The notes under the pieces: model-generated
The model's input: only the letters and a program-made list of their open reading frames with translations
The model's database searches: none
What the model was told of the DNA's origin: nothing
Part shown: one piece after another, positions 48,811-57,070 of the stretch
Position numbering within the stretch: the first letter of the stretch is position 1
How the letters are laid out: each line of letters opens with the position of its first letter
Translations under genes and position numbers: made by a program
Origin: Quadrisphaera setariae
GTDB taxonomy: Bacteria; Actinomycetota; Actinomycetes; Actinomycetales; Quadrisphaeraceae
Assembly: GCF_008041935.1 (NCBI RefSeq)
Contig: NZ_VKAC01000014.1
Span: forward strand, 29,053-93,052
Length of the DNA stretch: 64,000 nucleotides
Reading direction: 5' to 3'

Positions 48811-49793
48811 ACCGGTGGCTGCGGGCCTCGCTCCAGGCGGCTGCCGGAGTCGGGCTGCTGGCCCTGACGGTGCACCTGGTGGGCGCCGGGCCCTTCCGCC
48901 AGGCCCTGGGCGTGCTCACCCCGCCCACCGCGGTCGCGGCCCTCGCGCTGGGCGCGGTGGCCACGGCGGCCCAGGCGCTGCGGTGGCGCGCTGTGGCAGC
49001 GGTGCGGGCCGGCGGCTCGGACGTGGGCTCAGACGGCGGCTCAGACGGCGGCTCAGACGGCGGCTCGGACGACGCCGGGACGGGGCGGGCGATGGGCCCC
49101 GGCCGCGCCGTCGGGGAGTGCTACCGCGCTGGGGTGCTGAACGCCGTCCTGCCCGGGGGTCTGGCCGGCGACGCGCTGCGCGCTCACCGGGCCCGGCGGC
49201 ACGGTGGGTGGTGGCGCAGCGCCACCTCGGTGGGCGTGGAGCGGCTGGCGGGCACCGCCCTGCTGCTCGCCGTCGCGGCGGTGGTGCTGTGGACGGCCGC
49301 TGATCAGTTGGAGCAGCTGCAGCGGTGGGCGCTGGCGGTGGCGGTGACCGCGGCGGTGCTGGTGTTCCTGGTCACCCGCGCGCTCGCGTCGGCGCCCGCG
49401 GTCGTGCACCTGGCGGTCTGGGGGTGGTCGGCCCTGGGCCTGGCGGCGCTGGTGACGCTCTTCGCCGTCGCTGCTGCAGCGCTGCGCGCGGGCCCGGACG
49501 CGGCGGGGACCGCAGTCCTGGCCGTCCTGGCGCTGCTGGGGATGTCCCTGCCGGTCGGTGCCGGCGGCTTCGGCCCGCGGGAGGCGCTGGCGGCAGCGGC
49601 CTCCGACGCCGCCGGCACCACACCGGGGGTCGCTGTCGCCCTCGCCGCCGGGTACGGGGTGCTGGCCGTGCTGTCGACCGCACCCGGCGCGGTGCTGCTG
49701 CTCGCCGACCTCACGGGGTCCTCGCGCCCCCGAGCGCTCAGCCGCGTGCTCGGCCGGGTCCGCAGTCGAGTGCACGGTCGAGTGCGCGGCTGA
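48807..49793 (+). CDS. Flippase-like integral membrane protein (LPG synthase TM/UPF0104 family)
   Basis: A membrane protein of 328 residues with about eight spans, of the lysylphosphatidylglycerol-synthase-TM (UPF0104) type. Recognisable are LNAVLPGGLAGDALRAHRARR near 113 and LLGMSLPVGAGGFGPREALAAAA near 250. The cytoplasmic loop after span 2 contains an in-frame 12-bp DNA repeat (49028-49063) encoding SDGGSDGGSDGG. It may move or help make a glycolipid. Overlaps the methyltransferase by 4 bp and is the last gene of the plus-strand run, converging on the RibA-RibD gene. Confidence 0.85.
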   Translation: MNRWLRASLQAAAGVGLLALTVHLVGAGPFRQALGVLTPPTAVAALALGAVATAAQALRWRAVAAVRAGGSDVGSDGGSDGGSDGGSDDAGTGRAMGPGRAVGECYRAGVLNAVLPGGLAGDALRAHRARRHGGWWRSATSVGVERLAGTALLLAVAAVVLWTAADQLEQLQRWALAVAVTAAVLVFLVTRALASAPAVVHLAVWGWSALGLAALVTLFAVAAAALRAGPDAAGTAVLAVLALLGMSLPVGAGGFGPREALAAAASDAAGTTPGVAVALAAGYGVLAVLSTAPGAVLLLADLTGSSRPRALSRVLGRVRSRVHGRVRG

Positions 49794-49808
49794 CCCACCG
49801 CGCCACGG

Positions 49809-51299
49809 CTACGAAGTACCGGAGGCGCTGGACGCTCTGGCCGCAGCCAGGTCGAGCTCGACAGCGACGTCCTCCCCGAGCACGAACCGCCGTGAAGGGG
49901 CCCGCAGCGCGTCGGCCATCAGGTCGGCGCCGTCGAAGCGCAGACCCGGGACGCCGTCGCCCACCAGGACCGGCGCGGTGGTGATCCAGAGCCGGTCCAG
50001 CGCACCGGCGGCTAGGAACGCCGAGACCGTGGTGGCTCCCCCCTCGACCAGCACGCGGCCGAAGCCGCGGTCGTGCAGGGCGCGCAGGACCGTGGTGACG
50101 ACCCGGGAGCGCTCCAGCGCTCCCGCCGGGACGACGGAAGGGACGTCGATCCCGACCACCTGCACGTGACTGCGTCCGGCCACCCCCTGGGCCGCGGCCT
50201 CGGCGCGCTCGGAGCTGGTGCACCACAGCACCGGCGCTGCGCCGTCGGTGAAGACCCGGGCGCCCAGGGGCGCACGGGCCCGCGGGTCCAGGACCACCCG
50301 CACCGGGTGGGGCCCGGGACACGCGCGGACGGTCAGCTGGGGGTCGTCGGCGACGACGGTGCTGACCCCCACCACGACGGCGTCCACCAGGGCGCGCAAC
50401 CGGTGCAGGTGCTCGCGGTCCTGCGCTCCTGAGACGTAGTGGGCGTCGCCCGTGCGCGCCGCGGTGAAGCCGTCCAGGCTCTGCGCGACCTGGGCGATGA
50501 CCAGCGCCCTGCCGGTCGCCAGCGGTGAGTACCGCTCCAGCAGCACCGACGCCGCTGCGTCGGTGTCGGCGTGCGCGTCAGGCAGGTCGTCCGCCAGGTC
50601 GTCCGCGCCGCTGTGGGAGCTGGCGGCGAGCAGCGCCTCCCAGGCGCGCTCACCTGACCACCGCGGGCCGACCGGGGGCAGGTGCCCCATCCGCTGGACC
50701 TTGGTCTGGCGGTAGCGGGCGCTGTCGGTCCTGACGGGCACCGGCACACCGACCACCTGCTCGACCTCGACCCCGCCCGCGCGCAGCGCTGCGGCCTTGT
50801 CGGGGTTGGAGGTCATCAGCCGGACCCGCCGCAGCCCCAGGTGCCTCAGCACGGCGGCTGCTGCGGCGTAGTCGCGGGCGTCGACGGGCAGGCCCAGGGA
50901 GGTGTTCGCATCGACGGTGTCGGCGCCGGCGTCCTGCAGCGCGTAGGCGCTGAGCTTGGCCATCAGCCCGATGCCCCTCCCCTCCTGCCCGCGCAGGTAG
51001 ACCACGACCCCGCGGCCCTCGGCGGCGATGGCCCGCTGCGCGGCCAGGAGCTGGTCGCCGCAGTCGCAGCGCCACGACCCCAGCGCGTCACCGGTCAGGC
51101 ATTCAGAGTGCACCCGCACCAGCGGGGCGGCGGCGTCGTCAGCGAGGAGCGCCTCAGGGGTGCCCAGCACCAGGGCCACGTGCTCCTCACCGCGTCCGTC
51201 GCGGAACCCGTGGACGGCGAAGACCCCGTGGGCGGTGGGCAGCTGGGTCGTGGCGACGTGTTGCACCTGGCCGCCGCCCTGGACCGGTACTTCGATCAT
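49809..51299 (-). CDS. GTP cyclohydrolase II fused to RibD C-terminal reductase-like domain
   Basis: A fusion of 496 residues. Residues about 1-200 are RibA: zinc Cys in CLTGDALGSWRCDCGDQL and catalytic GQEGRGIGLMAKL. A spacer follows, then from about 275 a RibD_C-type reductase (VIAQVAQSLDGFTAARTG, VVVGVSTVVADDPQLTVR, VLVEGGATTVSAFL). It should open GTP to a pyrimidine and reduce its ribosyl group, making a riboflavin- or pteridine-like precursor. The standard RibB and deaminase domains are missing. The ATG at 51299 overlaps the stop of the upstream transporter; the frame is open further only antisense-phase through that transporter. Confidence 0.9.
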   Translation of the reverse strand: MIEVPVQGGGQVQHVATTQLPTAHGVFAVHGFRDGRGEEHVALVLGTPEALLADDAAAPLVRVHSECLTGDALGSWRCDCGDQLLAAQRAIAAEGRGVVVYLRGQEGRGIGLMAKLSAYALQDAGADTVDANTSLGLPVDARDYAAAAAVLRHLGLRRVRLMTSNPDKAAALRAGGVEVEQVVGVPVPVRTDSARYRQTKVQRMGHLPPVGPRWSGERAWEALLAASSHSGADDLADDLPDAHADTDAAASVLLERYSPLATGRALVIAQVAQSLDGFTAARTGDAHYVSGAQDREHLHRLRALVDAVVVGVSTVVADDPQLTVRACPGPHPVRVVLDPRARAPLGARVFTDGAAPVLWCTSSERAEAAAQGVAGRSHVQVVGIDVPSVVPAGALERSRVVTTVLRALHDRGFGRVLVEGGATTVSAFLAAGALDRLWITTAPVLVGDGVPGLRFDGADLMADALRAPSRRFVLGEDVAVELDLAAARASSASGTS

Positions 51300-52561
51300 C
51301 AACGAAGGGTAGTCGGACGGGCAGCGGCGGCCGTGGCCAGGAGCTGTCCGCTCCAGACCCCGCGGGCGGTGCGCACCGCGACCACGGCCCAGGCCAGCAG
51401 CAGACCGACGTAGAACACCACTGCGGCCACGACCAGCAGGTCCGAGCCGGTGTGAGCGGCCAGGCCCGAGGTCCCGGTGACCACGGTGCCGACGGGGAAG
51501 GTGAAGGACCACCACGTCAGGGAGAACGGCATCCCGGCCCGGACGGTGCGCATGGTGATGGCGACCGCCAGGGCCGCCCACATCAGGGCGAAGCCCCACA
51601 CCGGCACCCCGAAGACCACCCCGAGGGCCTGCAGCGCCGGTCCATAGGGAGCGGGGAGGTCGTTGGCGGCCTGGGTGCCGAGGTTGTTGGCGGCTGTGAT
51701 CGACTGCCCCAGCGGACCGAGGACGATCCACAGGGTGGGCACCGCGGCAGCAGCACCGACCTTGTGGTGCAGCAGCCGGTTCCAGATCTGGGTGATGACC
51801 ACCAGCGACGCCAGCAGCGTCAGACCGAACATGGCGTAGCAGGCCACGAGCATGCTCGAGCGCCACTGCCCCACGGGCAGGTGGGCCACCAGCAGCGCTC
51901 CCGTGGCCGCCGAGACCATCGGCGGCACCACCGGCATCAGCCAGCCGCCGAACGCCGAGGCCGGCTCGACCCGGTGGCGGGTGAAGGCCTGGTAGGGGAC
52001 GGCCACCGCGGTCCACAGACCCAGCGCGGTCCCCGCGGTCCACAGCGCCGCTGAGGTCCACACCGCGGCGGTGGTGCCCAGCAGCGGGGTGGCGACCAGC
52101 AGCGCCCCGGCCCCGACGGTCATCAGGGCCATGGCAGGGGCGCCGTAGAAGTGCGACATGATCGGGTGCGCCAGCCAGCCGCGGGCGGTGTCCGGGTGGC
52201 GCACCCAGTGCACGACGGTCGCGGCGGACACGAGCAGGAGCAGCGCCGTGGCCAGGCACCACACGACCTCGGCGAAGACGCCCTGGCCCGGGACGCGCAC
52301 CGGCAGCGTCGCGGCGGCGTTGGCGACGATGCCGGTCCCCATGACCGAGGCGTACCAGTTCGGCCCGATGGCGGCGAAGGCCAGCCGACGGTCCTCCAGG
52401 GCGTGCAGGAAACCCCGCTCCAGTCGGCTCCCCCGGCTCTGCGTCCGGTCCGCGGCGGAGGGGACGGCGGAGGGGACGGTGGAAGGGACGGTGGAGGGGA
52501 CGGTGGAGGGGGCAGGAGCACTCGGTCGCGGGGCCCAGGTCGTCGCGTGCAGCGTCTTCAC
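51299..52561 (-). CDS. TDT/SLAC1-type (TehA-like) anion transporter
   Basis: A ten-span membrane protein of about 420 residues of the tellurite-resistance/dicarboxylate transporter family. It has IGPNWYASVMGTGIVANAA at the first span, a GGWLMPVVPPMVSAATGALL segment and later GLAAHTGSDLL. The N-terminal 40 residues are a Pro/Ser/Thr/Val repeat (STVPSTVPSTVPS). GTG 52561 is used because it lies inside the LysR-divergent unit and leaves the operator at 52616-52636 upstream. It might export sulfite or dicarboxylates, or a product of the adjacent cluster. Stop overlaps the RibA-RibD start. Confidence 0.85.
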   Translation of the reverse strand: MKTLHATTWAPRPSAPAPSTVPSTVPSTVPSAVPSAADRTQSRGSRLERGFLHALEDRRLAFAAIGPNWYASVMGTGIVANAAATLPVRVPGQGVFAEVVWCLATALLLLVSAATVVHWVRHPDTARGWLAHPIMSHFYGAPAMALMTVGAGALLVATPLLGTTAAVWTSAALWTAGTALGLWTAVAVPYQAFTRHRVEPASAFGGWLMPVVPPMVSAATGALLVAHLPVGQWRSSMLVACYAMFGLTLLASLVVITQIWNRLLHHKVGAAAAVPTLWIVLGPLGQSITAANNLGTQAANDLPAPYGPALQALGVVFGVPVWGFALMWAALAVAITMRTVRAGMPFSLTWWSFTFPVGTVVTGTSGLAAHTGSDLLVVAAVVFYVGLLLAWAVVAVRTARGVWSGQLLATAAAARPTTLR

Positions 52562-52615
52562 CCCTCGAGGGTGGTCCCCCGGCCAGGGCACCGGTAGGGA
52601 CCGAGTGGCTGTGGG

Positions 52616-52636
52616 GTCACAGGCAGAAGCTGTGAC
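52616..52636. promoter_or_regulatory. LysR-type operator between TDT transporter and lysR
   Basis: Perfect dyad GTCACAG-N7-CTGTGAC in the 93-bp divergent interval, 18 bp before the LysR start. Position fits an autoregulatory/activation site for the adjoining LysR protein. Confidence 0.7.
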
Positions 52637-52654
52637 GACCACTACTGTGGCGTT

Positions 52655-53617
52655 GTGACGCTGAGCGCCCGTCTCCCCGATCTGCGCACATTGGAGCTCT
52701 TCTGCGAGGTCCTCGCCGGAGGCAGCATCGGCGCCGCGGCGCGCGCGCAGGACATCACCCAGCAGTCCGCCTCAGCACGGCTGCGAGCCCTGGAGGTGCA
52801 GGTGGGTGCGGTGCTGCTGGTCCGCGGTCCGCGCGGTGCCGCCCCCACCCCAGCCGGGGTCGTCTTGGTGGAGTGGGCCCAGCGCCTGCTGGAGGTGGCC
52901 GGGCAGGTCGACACGGCCCTGGGAGCCTTGCGGGAGCAGGGGCGCAGCGAGCTGTCGATCACGGCGAGCATGACGGTGGCCGAGCACCTGGTGCCGGGCT
53001 GGCTGGTGGCGCTGCGCTCTCGTCAGCTGCGGGCCGCCCATGCGCCGACCGCGGTCTCCCTGCGGGCCACGAACACCGCCGCGGTGGTGGCCGCCGTGCG
53101 CGAGGGAACTGCCCAGATCGGCTTCACCGAGGGCAGCCAGCCCCCGGTGGGACTGTCCTGGCGGGCGGTCGGGCAGGACGAGCTGGTCGCCGTCGTGGGC
53201 CCCGGTCACCCGTGGGCGCGCCGTCGTGGTCCGGTGCAGGTCCGCGACCTGGTCGCAGCCCCCCTGGTGTGCCGGGAGGTCGGTTCCGGGACCCGGCAGG
53301 TGCTGGATGAGGCGCTGGCCGCAGCCGGACACGCCCCGGTGGTGCCCCTGCTGGAGCTGACCACCGCGACCGCCGTTCGCGAGGCGGTGCGGGCGGGGGC
53401 GGCGGCCGCCGTCCTGTCGCGCCTGGCCGTCGCCTCCGATGTCGCGGCCGGGGCGCTGGTGGCTCGCCAGGTGGCGGGTGTGGACCTGAGCCGCACCCTG
53501 CGGGCGGTGTGGGCGAGCGGACAGCATCCCCCGGCCGGTCCGGCGCGAGACCTCGTCGCCCTCGCCGCGGCCAGGAGGTCCACCCCCGGGAGCGCGCGCG
53601 AGCCCCGCCTCCGGTGA
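52655..53617 (+). CDS. LysR-family transcriptional regulator
   Basis: A protein of 320 residues. N-terminal winged HTH (RTLELFCEVLAGGSIGAAARA, then QQSASARLRALEVQVGAVLLVRG), followed by a substrate-binding domain beginning SITASMTVAEHLVPGWLVAL. Divergent from the TDT transporter, which it probably controls. It is a clear paralogue of the LysR at 59145-60062, sharing the ASMTVAEHL-PGWLV stretch, the GF-EG segment and the VDL-R-LRAVW C-terminal block, and that one is divergent from another transporter. CysB/CmbR-like ligand (a sulfur or carboxylate compound) is a guess. Confidence 0.9.
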   Translation: MTLSARLPDLRTLELFCEVLAGGSIGAAARAQDITQQSASARLRALEVQVGAVLLVRGPRGAAPTPAGVVLVEWAQRLLEVAGQVDTALGALREQGRSELSITASMTVAEHLVPGWLVALRSRQLRAAHAPTAVSLRATNTAAVVAAVREGTAQIGFTEGSQPPVGLSWRAVGQDELVAVVGPGHPWARRRGPVQVRDLVAAPLVCREVGSGTRQVLDEALAAAGHAPVVPLLELTTATAVREAVRAGAAAAVLSRLAVASDVAAGALVARQVAGVDLSRTLRAVWASGQHPPAGPARDLVALAAARRSTPGSAREPRLR

Positions 53618-53624
53618 CCGGCGG

Positions 53625-54332
53625 TCAGCTGCGGGCGCTGGTACCGGCCTCACAGCGGGGAGCGGATGGGCGGTCCGCCAGGGCCCCGAGGACGAGTGGA
53701 CTGCGCACCAGGCCAGCGGCGCAGGTCAGTGCCCTGTCGATGCGCTCCAGCGCCTCCTGACGAGCCCGGGTGTTCCGCTGGGAGGGGTGGGGCACCGCCA
53801 GCGCCGGGAGCAGGACCGGCGGGTCCGCCTGGGTCGAGGCCGTCGCCAGCACGGCCGCTGCGGTGCCGCCGAAGGTGATGACCACCTGCAGCCGCGGCAG
53901 GTGTGCCAGCACCTGGCGCAACCGGGAGGCAGCTCGGGCCAGGTCGGGGGCGCGGTGCGGCGTGGTGGAGGCCCACGGCACCGCGTTCCACTTCACGCAG
54001 GCGCTGCGCGGCAGGCCCGCAGCCAGACGCCGGCTCCGCAGGAGCCGGTTCGTGGCATCGGCGTTGTCCTCTGAACACAGGTGCGAGCCCGCCGAGGAGG
54101 TGGTCGAGGGGGCCGGTGACTCCAGCAGCAGCAACACCGAGGCGGTGGTGCCGCCGTCGGCCGGGTCGAACCACGGGACCACTCGCTCCGGTTCCTCCTG
54201 CCTCCAGGTCTGCACCAGGGCGTTCAGCTCAGCCACGTGCGCCTCGAGCACACGGGCCCGTCGCTCCTCCGCCCAGGCAGTCGACTGCGGGCCCGTCATA
54301 CCTACTCCTCCCTCGCCAGTCAACATCGGCAC
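53625..54332 (-). CDS. Uracil-DNA glycosylase-superfamily-like protein
   Basis: A protein of up to 235 residues. The layout matches the UDG fold: VPWFDPADGG, then ASVLLLLESPAPST, WNAVPWAS near 115 and the late PHPSQRN (HPS motif) near 183. Members excise uracil or act on mispaired bases, but the catalytic motif of classic families is not clear here, and stand-alone relatives of unknown role are common. The start may be ATG 54332 or ATG 54299. A long inverted repeat (54338-54378) lies immediately upstream. Confidence 0.65.
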   Translation of the reverse strand: MPMLTGEGGVGMTGPQSTAWAEERRARVLEAHVAELNALVQTWRQEEPERVVPWFDPADGGTTASVLLLLESPAPSTTSSAGSHLCSEDNADATNRLLRSRRLAAGLPRSACVKWNAVPWASTTPHRAPDLARAASRLRQVLAHLPRLQVVITFGGTAAAVLATASTQADPPVLLPALAVPHPSQRNTRARQEALERIDRALTCAAGLVRSPLVLGALADRPSAPRCEAGTSARS

Positions 54333-54337
54333 GCGCT

Positions 54338-54378
54338 ACCTCGGGTCGTCGCAGCCGAGTGCTGCGACGACCCGAGGT
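54338..54378. repeat. 17-bp perfect inverted repeat upstream of the UDG-like gene
   Basis: ACCTCGGGTCGTCGCAG at 54338-54354 and its exact complement at 54362-54378, 7-nt loop. It begins 6 bp upstream of the first possible start codon of the UDG-like gene and would form a strong RNA hairpin in either direction. It could be a terminator for a remnant transcript, an operator, or an RNA element occluding translation. Confidence 0.75.
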
Positions 54379-54640
54379 GCGGGCGTGCTCATCTTCCCTT
54401 CGACGGCGACGGTCTCCCAAGGGCCGCCTTCGGCCCACAGCTCTGGTCACCACCGCCACCCACGCGGGTATGAGGCTCTTCGGAGCGTCGAGGTGGGTCA
54501 GGCGTAGCCGTGACGACGATCTAACGAGCGGGCGGCGCGCAGGGCCAAGACCCTGCTTGAGGTTCGTCGACAAGGCGGCTATGAGGTGATCTCCCAACCG
54601 CATCTCACTGCCGTCTCTCAGCAGCGTGCCCAGCTCCGCC
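54379..54640. other. Intergenic stretch, possible gene remnant
   Basis: About 260 bp between the inverted repeat and the DUF305 stop. One plus-strand frame reads protein-like for a short distance (AARRAKTLLEVRRQGGYEVIS near 54530-54590) without a start or a family, which could be the end of a decayed gene. Confidence 0.3.
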
Positions 54641-55462
54641 CTACAGAGACTCCAGGAGCTGTCCCATCTCGGCGATCTCCGCGGTCTGGGAGGTCACGAT
54701 CGCCCCGGCCAGCTCGATGGCCTGGGGGTTGGACCCCTCGGCCTGCTCGGTCTTGGCCATGTCGACAGCGCCCTGATGGTGCACGGCCATCTGCTCCAGG
54801 AAGAGCTTGTCGAACTCCGCGCCAGAGGCCCCCTCCAACGCGGCCATGTCCTGCTCGCTCATGCCCATGGAACCCATGGAACCCATCGAGCCCATCGAGC
54901 CCATCGAGCCCATCGAGCCCATCGAGCCCATCGAGCCCATCGAGCCCATGTCCATCGACCCGCCCATGGAGCTGCGGTCCATCGAGCCCATCTGCCCGCC
55001 GCCGGAGCCAGCCGTCGTCGGCGCGCCCCAGGCCTGCAACCACCCCGTCATCGAGGAGATCTCAGGGGTCTGGGTGGCCTGGATGCGCGAGGCGAGGTCA
55101 CGCACCGCGGGGTCCCCGGCGCGGTCGGGCGCGAGCACCGCCATCGCCACCGCGCCCTGGTGGTGGACGATCATCTGCTGGGCGAACGTGATGTCGGCGT
55201 CGTTGTGCACTGCGGAGACCGCCGAGGAGGCCGAGGCCACGGCAGCCGGGTCAGGCGTGACCGCGGCCGAGCTCATCGGCGTCTGAGAGGCGGACGCGCT
55301 CGAACCGGGTGTGGCCGAGGACATCGAGGCCATGTCGTGTCCGCCGCCGGAGCAGGCGGCCAGGACCACCGCCAGGGCGACGACGCCGCCGCCGGCGCCC
55401 AGGGCTCGCAGGGCGGAGGTGCGGGCGAGGTGGTGACGCAGGTCGCAACTCGTGCGAGGCAT
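54641..55462 (-). CDS. DUF305 lipoprotein with Met-Gly-Ser repeat
   Basis: A lipoprotein of about 273 residues. The signal ends in lipobox LAACSG. Two DUF305 signature helices flank a linker: FAQQMIVHHQGAVAMA near residue 95 and LEQMAVHHQGAVDMAK near 235. The linker is a Met-Gly-Ser repeat of about nine units, potentially a Cu(I)-binding thioether array. DUF305 proteins are four-helix, ferritin-like and are linked to copper handling. ATG 55462 with AGGAGAG upstream is chosen. It sits 51 bp after the DUF6153-like gene behind a CsoR-like box, so copper induction is likely. Confidence 0.88.
   Translation of the reverse strand: MPRTSCDLRHHLARTSALRALGAGGGVVALAVVLAACSGGGHDMASMSSATPGSSASASQTPMSSAAVTPDPAAVASASSAVSAVHNDADITFAQQMIVHHQGAVAMAVLAPDRAGDPAVRDLASRIQATQTPEISSMTGWLQAWGAPTTAGSGGGQMGSMDRSSMGGSMDMGSMGSMGSMGSMGSMGSMGSMGSMGSMGMSEQDMAALEGASGAEFDKLFLEQMAVHHQGAVDMAKTEQAEGSNPQAIELAGAIVTSQTAEIAEMGQLLESL
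54864..54950. repeat. 9-bp simple repeat encoding (Met-Gly-Ser)n
   Basis: Nine CCCAT(C/G)GA(G/A) units in tandem, seven of them identical CCCATCGAG, plus a partial unit. In frame inside the DUF305 gene, so copy number changes only lengthen or shorten the Met-rich linker. Confidence 0.92.
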
Positions 55463-55513
55463 GACTCTCCTAGATGTGGGTGTGCGGATCACAGGGGCGG
55501 GGTGAGCCCGCTC

Positions 55514-56059
55514 CTAGACCCGGATCACGCACAGGGAGAGACCCAGCAGTTGGCCCTGAGGCGGGCCCCGGCGCTGGCGCCACCCGCCCGCTGCCGCACC
55601 ACTGGGCAGTGAAAGCAGGGCCACCAGGACGACGGCGACCAGTACGGCCGCCCCGAGCGCAATCGCGGCGTTCACCTGGGGCGCGAAGAGGTCGCACGCG
55701 ACGGCGTGCGCGTGAGTGTCGGGACCGTGATCGGTGCCGCCTGCTGGGTGTGCTGGCGCTGCCGCCGAGGGCTCCGACCCGGGACCGGTCCAGATCGCGG
55801 TGGGCCTCGCTCCCATCCACAGCGCAGCTGCCCACAGGAGATGGCTGGGGACGGGTGGGGAGGCCTGCACCTCGGTCATCGCTGCAGGTGTCGGGTCAGG
55901 TGTCGCGGCGTGAGCGCTCGAAGAGCCCACCCCGTCTGAAGTGCCCACCAACGGCGTGTGCATGGACAGGAGACCGACCAGAACGACCACGACCAGCAGC
56001 AGGAGCGCCCCGCGCAGAGACCGGCGGCGCTTCGCCGACCCTCCCTGCTGATCCCGCAT
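55514..56059 (-). CDS. Membrane/exported protein, DUF6153-like, copper operon
   Basis: A protein of 181 residues: an N-terminal span (LRGALLLLVVVVLVGLLSMH), a low-complexity extracytoplasmic stretch, a His-rich segment (GGTDHGPDTHAHAVACDLF) near residue 115, a second span and a basic tail. The layout (GLLSMH, His cluster, Cys, second hydrophobic helix) resembles DUF6153 proteins of actinobacteria, though this is by eye. The start codon is 9 bp from a CsoR/RicR-like box, and DUF305 follows, so it is probably a copper-responsive envelope protein. Confidence 0.7.
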   Translation of the reverse strand: MRDQQGGSAKRRRSLRGALLLLVVVVLVGLLSMHTPLVGTSDGVGSSSAHAATPDPTPAAMTEVQASPPVPSHLLWAAALWMGARPTAIWTGPGSEPSAAAPAHPAGGTDHGPDTHAHAVACDLFAPQVNAAIALGAAVLVAVVLVALLSLPSGAAAGGWRQRRGPPQGQLLGLSLCVIRV

Positions 56060-56067
56060 GGGACGAC

Positions 56068-56086
56068 AATACCCCTGGGGGGTATT
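56068..56086 (-). promoter_or_regulatory. CsoR/RicR-type copper operator
   Basis: AATACCCC-TGG-GGGGTATT, a perfect 8-bp-arm palindrome of the TACCCC/GGGGTA type bound by copper-sensing CsoR-family repressors, lying directly upstream of the DUF6153-like start. No csoR gene is in the window, so the repressor would act in trans. Confidence 0.8.
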
Positions 56087-56198
56087 AGTCGCGCTCCTCC
56101 CAACCGACGCCGTGCTGCTGGACCAGGTCGACCTCGAGCCGGTTCTCACCACCGAGGTGCAGCCGCGACGGACCACCACGAGCCGGACCGGGCACGGC

Positions 56199-56579
56199 TC
56201 ACACCGCCGCCACCAGGGACAGTCCCGCAGCCGCCGCCAGCAGCGTCCCTGACACCATCACCGCCAGATGGACCCCCGCCGCGCGCCACCGACCCTGCCT
56301 CGCCAGGCGCACCGTCTCGAAGGAGGCGGTGGAGAACGTGGTGTACCCACCCAGGAAGCCCGTCCCCACGATCAGCGCCGCCGCGCTCGGCGCGCCGCCG
56401 ACGGTGACCAGTCCCACGACCACCCCCAGGGCGAAGGACCCCGTGACGTTGATCAGGGTGGTGGCCCACGGCAGCACCGACCCACCGCGACGGTCCACGA
56501 ACGCGGTGAACGCGCCGTCGGCGACGAACCGCGCAGCAGCGCCCAGCCCACCGGCCAGCGCTGCGAGGAGCTCGGTCAC
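56199..56579 (-). CDS. crcB: Fluoride channel subunit CrcB/Fluc (second)
   Basis: A four-span protein of 126 residues: GGLGAAARFV at the N-terminus, INVTGSFALGVVVG in span 2, GFLGGYTTFSTASFE around the ion path. Fluc proteins are dual-topology fluoride channels; when two homologues are adjacent they form heterodimers. GTG 56579 overlaps the stop of the upstream crcB by 4 bp, and I reject the longer upstream-open frame because it is antisense-phase to that gene. Under the fluoride riboswitch of the operon. Confidence 0.93.
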   Translation of the reverse strand: MTELLAALAGGLGAAARFVADGAFTAFVDRRGGSVLPWATTLINVTGSFALGVVVGLVTVGGAPSAAALIVGTGFLGGYTTFSTASFETVRLARQGRWRAAGVHLAVMVSGTLLAAAAGLSLVAAV

Positions 56580-57070
56580 ACCGACCGCCTCCGGCGCAGC
56601 CCAGCTGCGGCCACACCGGCCAGGGTGGCCACCGCTCCCAGCATCAGCGTGGCGGCCACGTAGGCCAGCGCCAGGCCGAGCTGGCCGGCGCGCAGCAGCT
56701 CGTCGGTGTCCACGGCGAAGGAGCTGTAGGTGGTGAACGCCCCGCAGAACCCCGTGCCCGCCCACAGCCGCGCCAACCGGCGGCGTCCCTGATCGGGCCC
56801 GGCATCGGACAGGCCCTGCAGCAGCAGTCCCAGCACGAAGGCGCCGACGACGTTGACCACGAAGGTGGCCAGGGGGAACCCCGCCGGCGCCGGGCTCAGG
56901 TGGGTCACCCCGATGCGGGCGGCGGCCCCCAGGACTCCTCCGGAGGCGACCCACAGGATGAGTCGTGGCTGCAGGTGCAGCGGCCGCCGGGAGGTCCGTT
57001 CAGCTTCGGTGACCTCCGAGTCGGGATCGACCGGCTGGGGCTGGGACTGTGGGCTGCTGGGCGGGGTCAC
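56576..57070 (-). CDS. crcB: Fluoride channel subunit CrcB/Fluc (first)
   Basis: A protein of 164 residues. A 35-residue hydrophilic N-terminal extension precedes a four-span Fluc domain: GGVLGAAARIG, VNVVGAFVLGLLLQ, GFCGAFTTYSSFAVD. It pairs with the next gene as a probable heterodimeric fluoride exporter. It starts at GTG 57070, overlapping the universal stress protein gene by 4 bp, so all three are translationally coupled behind the fluoride riboswitch. Confidence 0.93.
   Translation of the reverse strand: MTPPSSPQSQPQPVDPDSEVTEAERTSRRPLHLQPRLILWVASGGVLGAAARIGVTHLSPAPAGFPLATFVVNVVGAFVLGLLLQGLSDAGPDQGRRRLARLWAGTGFCGAFTTYSSFAVDTDELLRAGQLGLALAYVAATLMLGAVATLAGVAAAGLRRRRSV

Noticed and set aside
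49809-52262. RibA-RibD read as one 817-residue protein
   Set aside because: The upstream part runs in a second frame through the TDT transporter on the same strand; the RibA domain begins at ATG 51299, which overlaps the transporter stop.
54864-54950. Regular 9-bp repeats as a possible CRISPR-like array
   Set aside because: Units are contiguous without spacers and in frame within the DUF305 gene, encoding Met-Gly-Ser.
56199-56954. 251-residue version of the second CrcB
   Set aside because: Only the last 126 residues resemble Fluc, and the rest overlaps the first crcB out of frame; GTG 56579 gives a normal-length protein.
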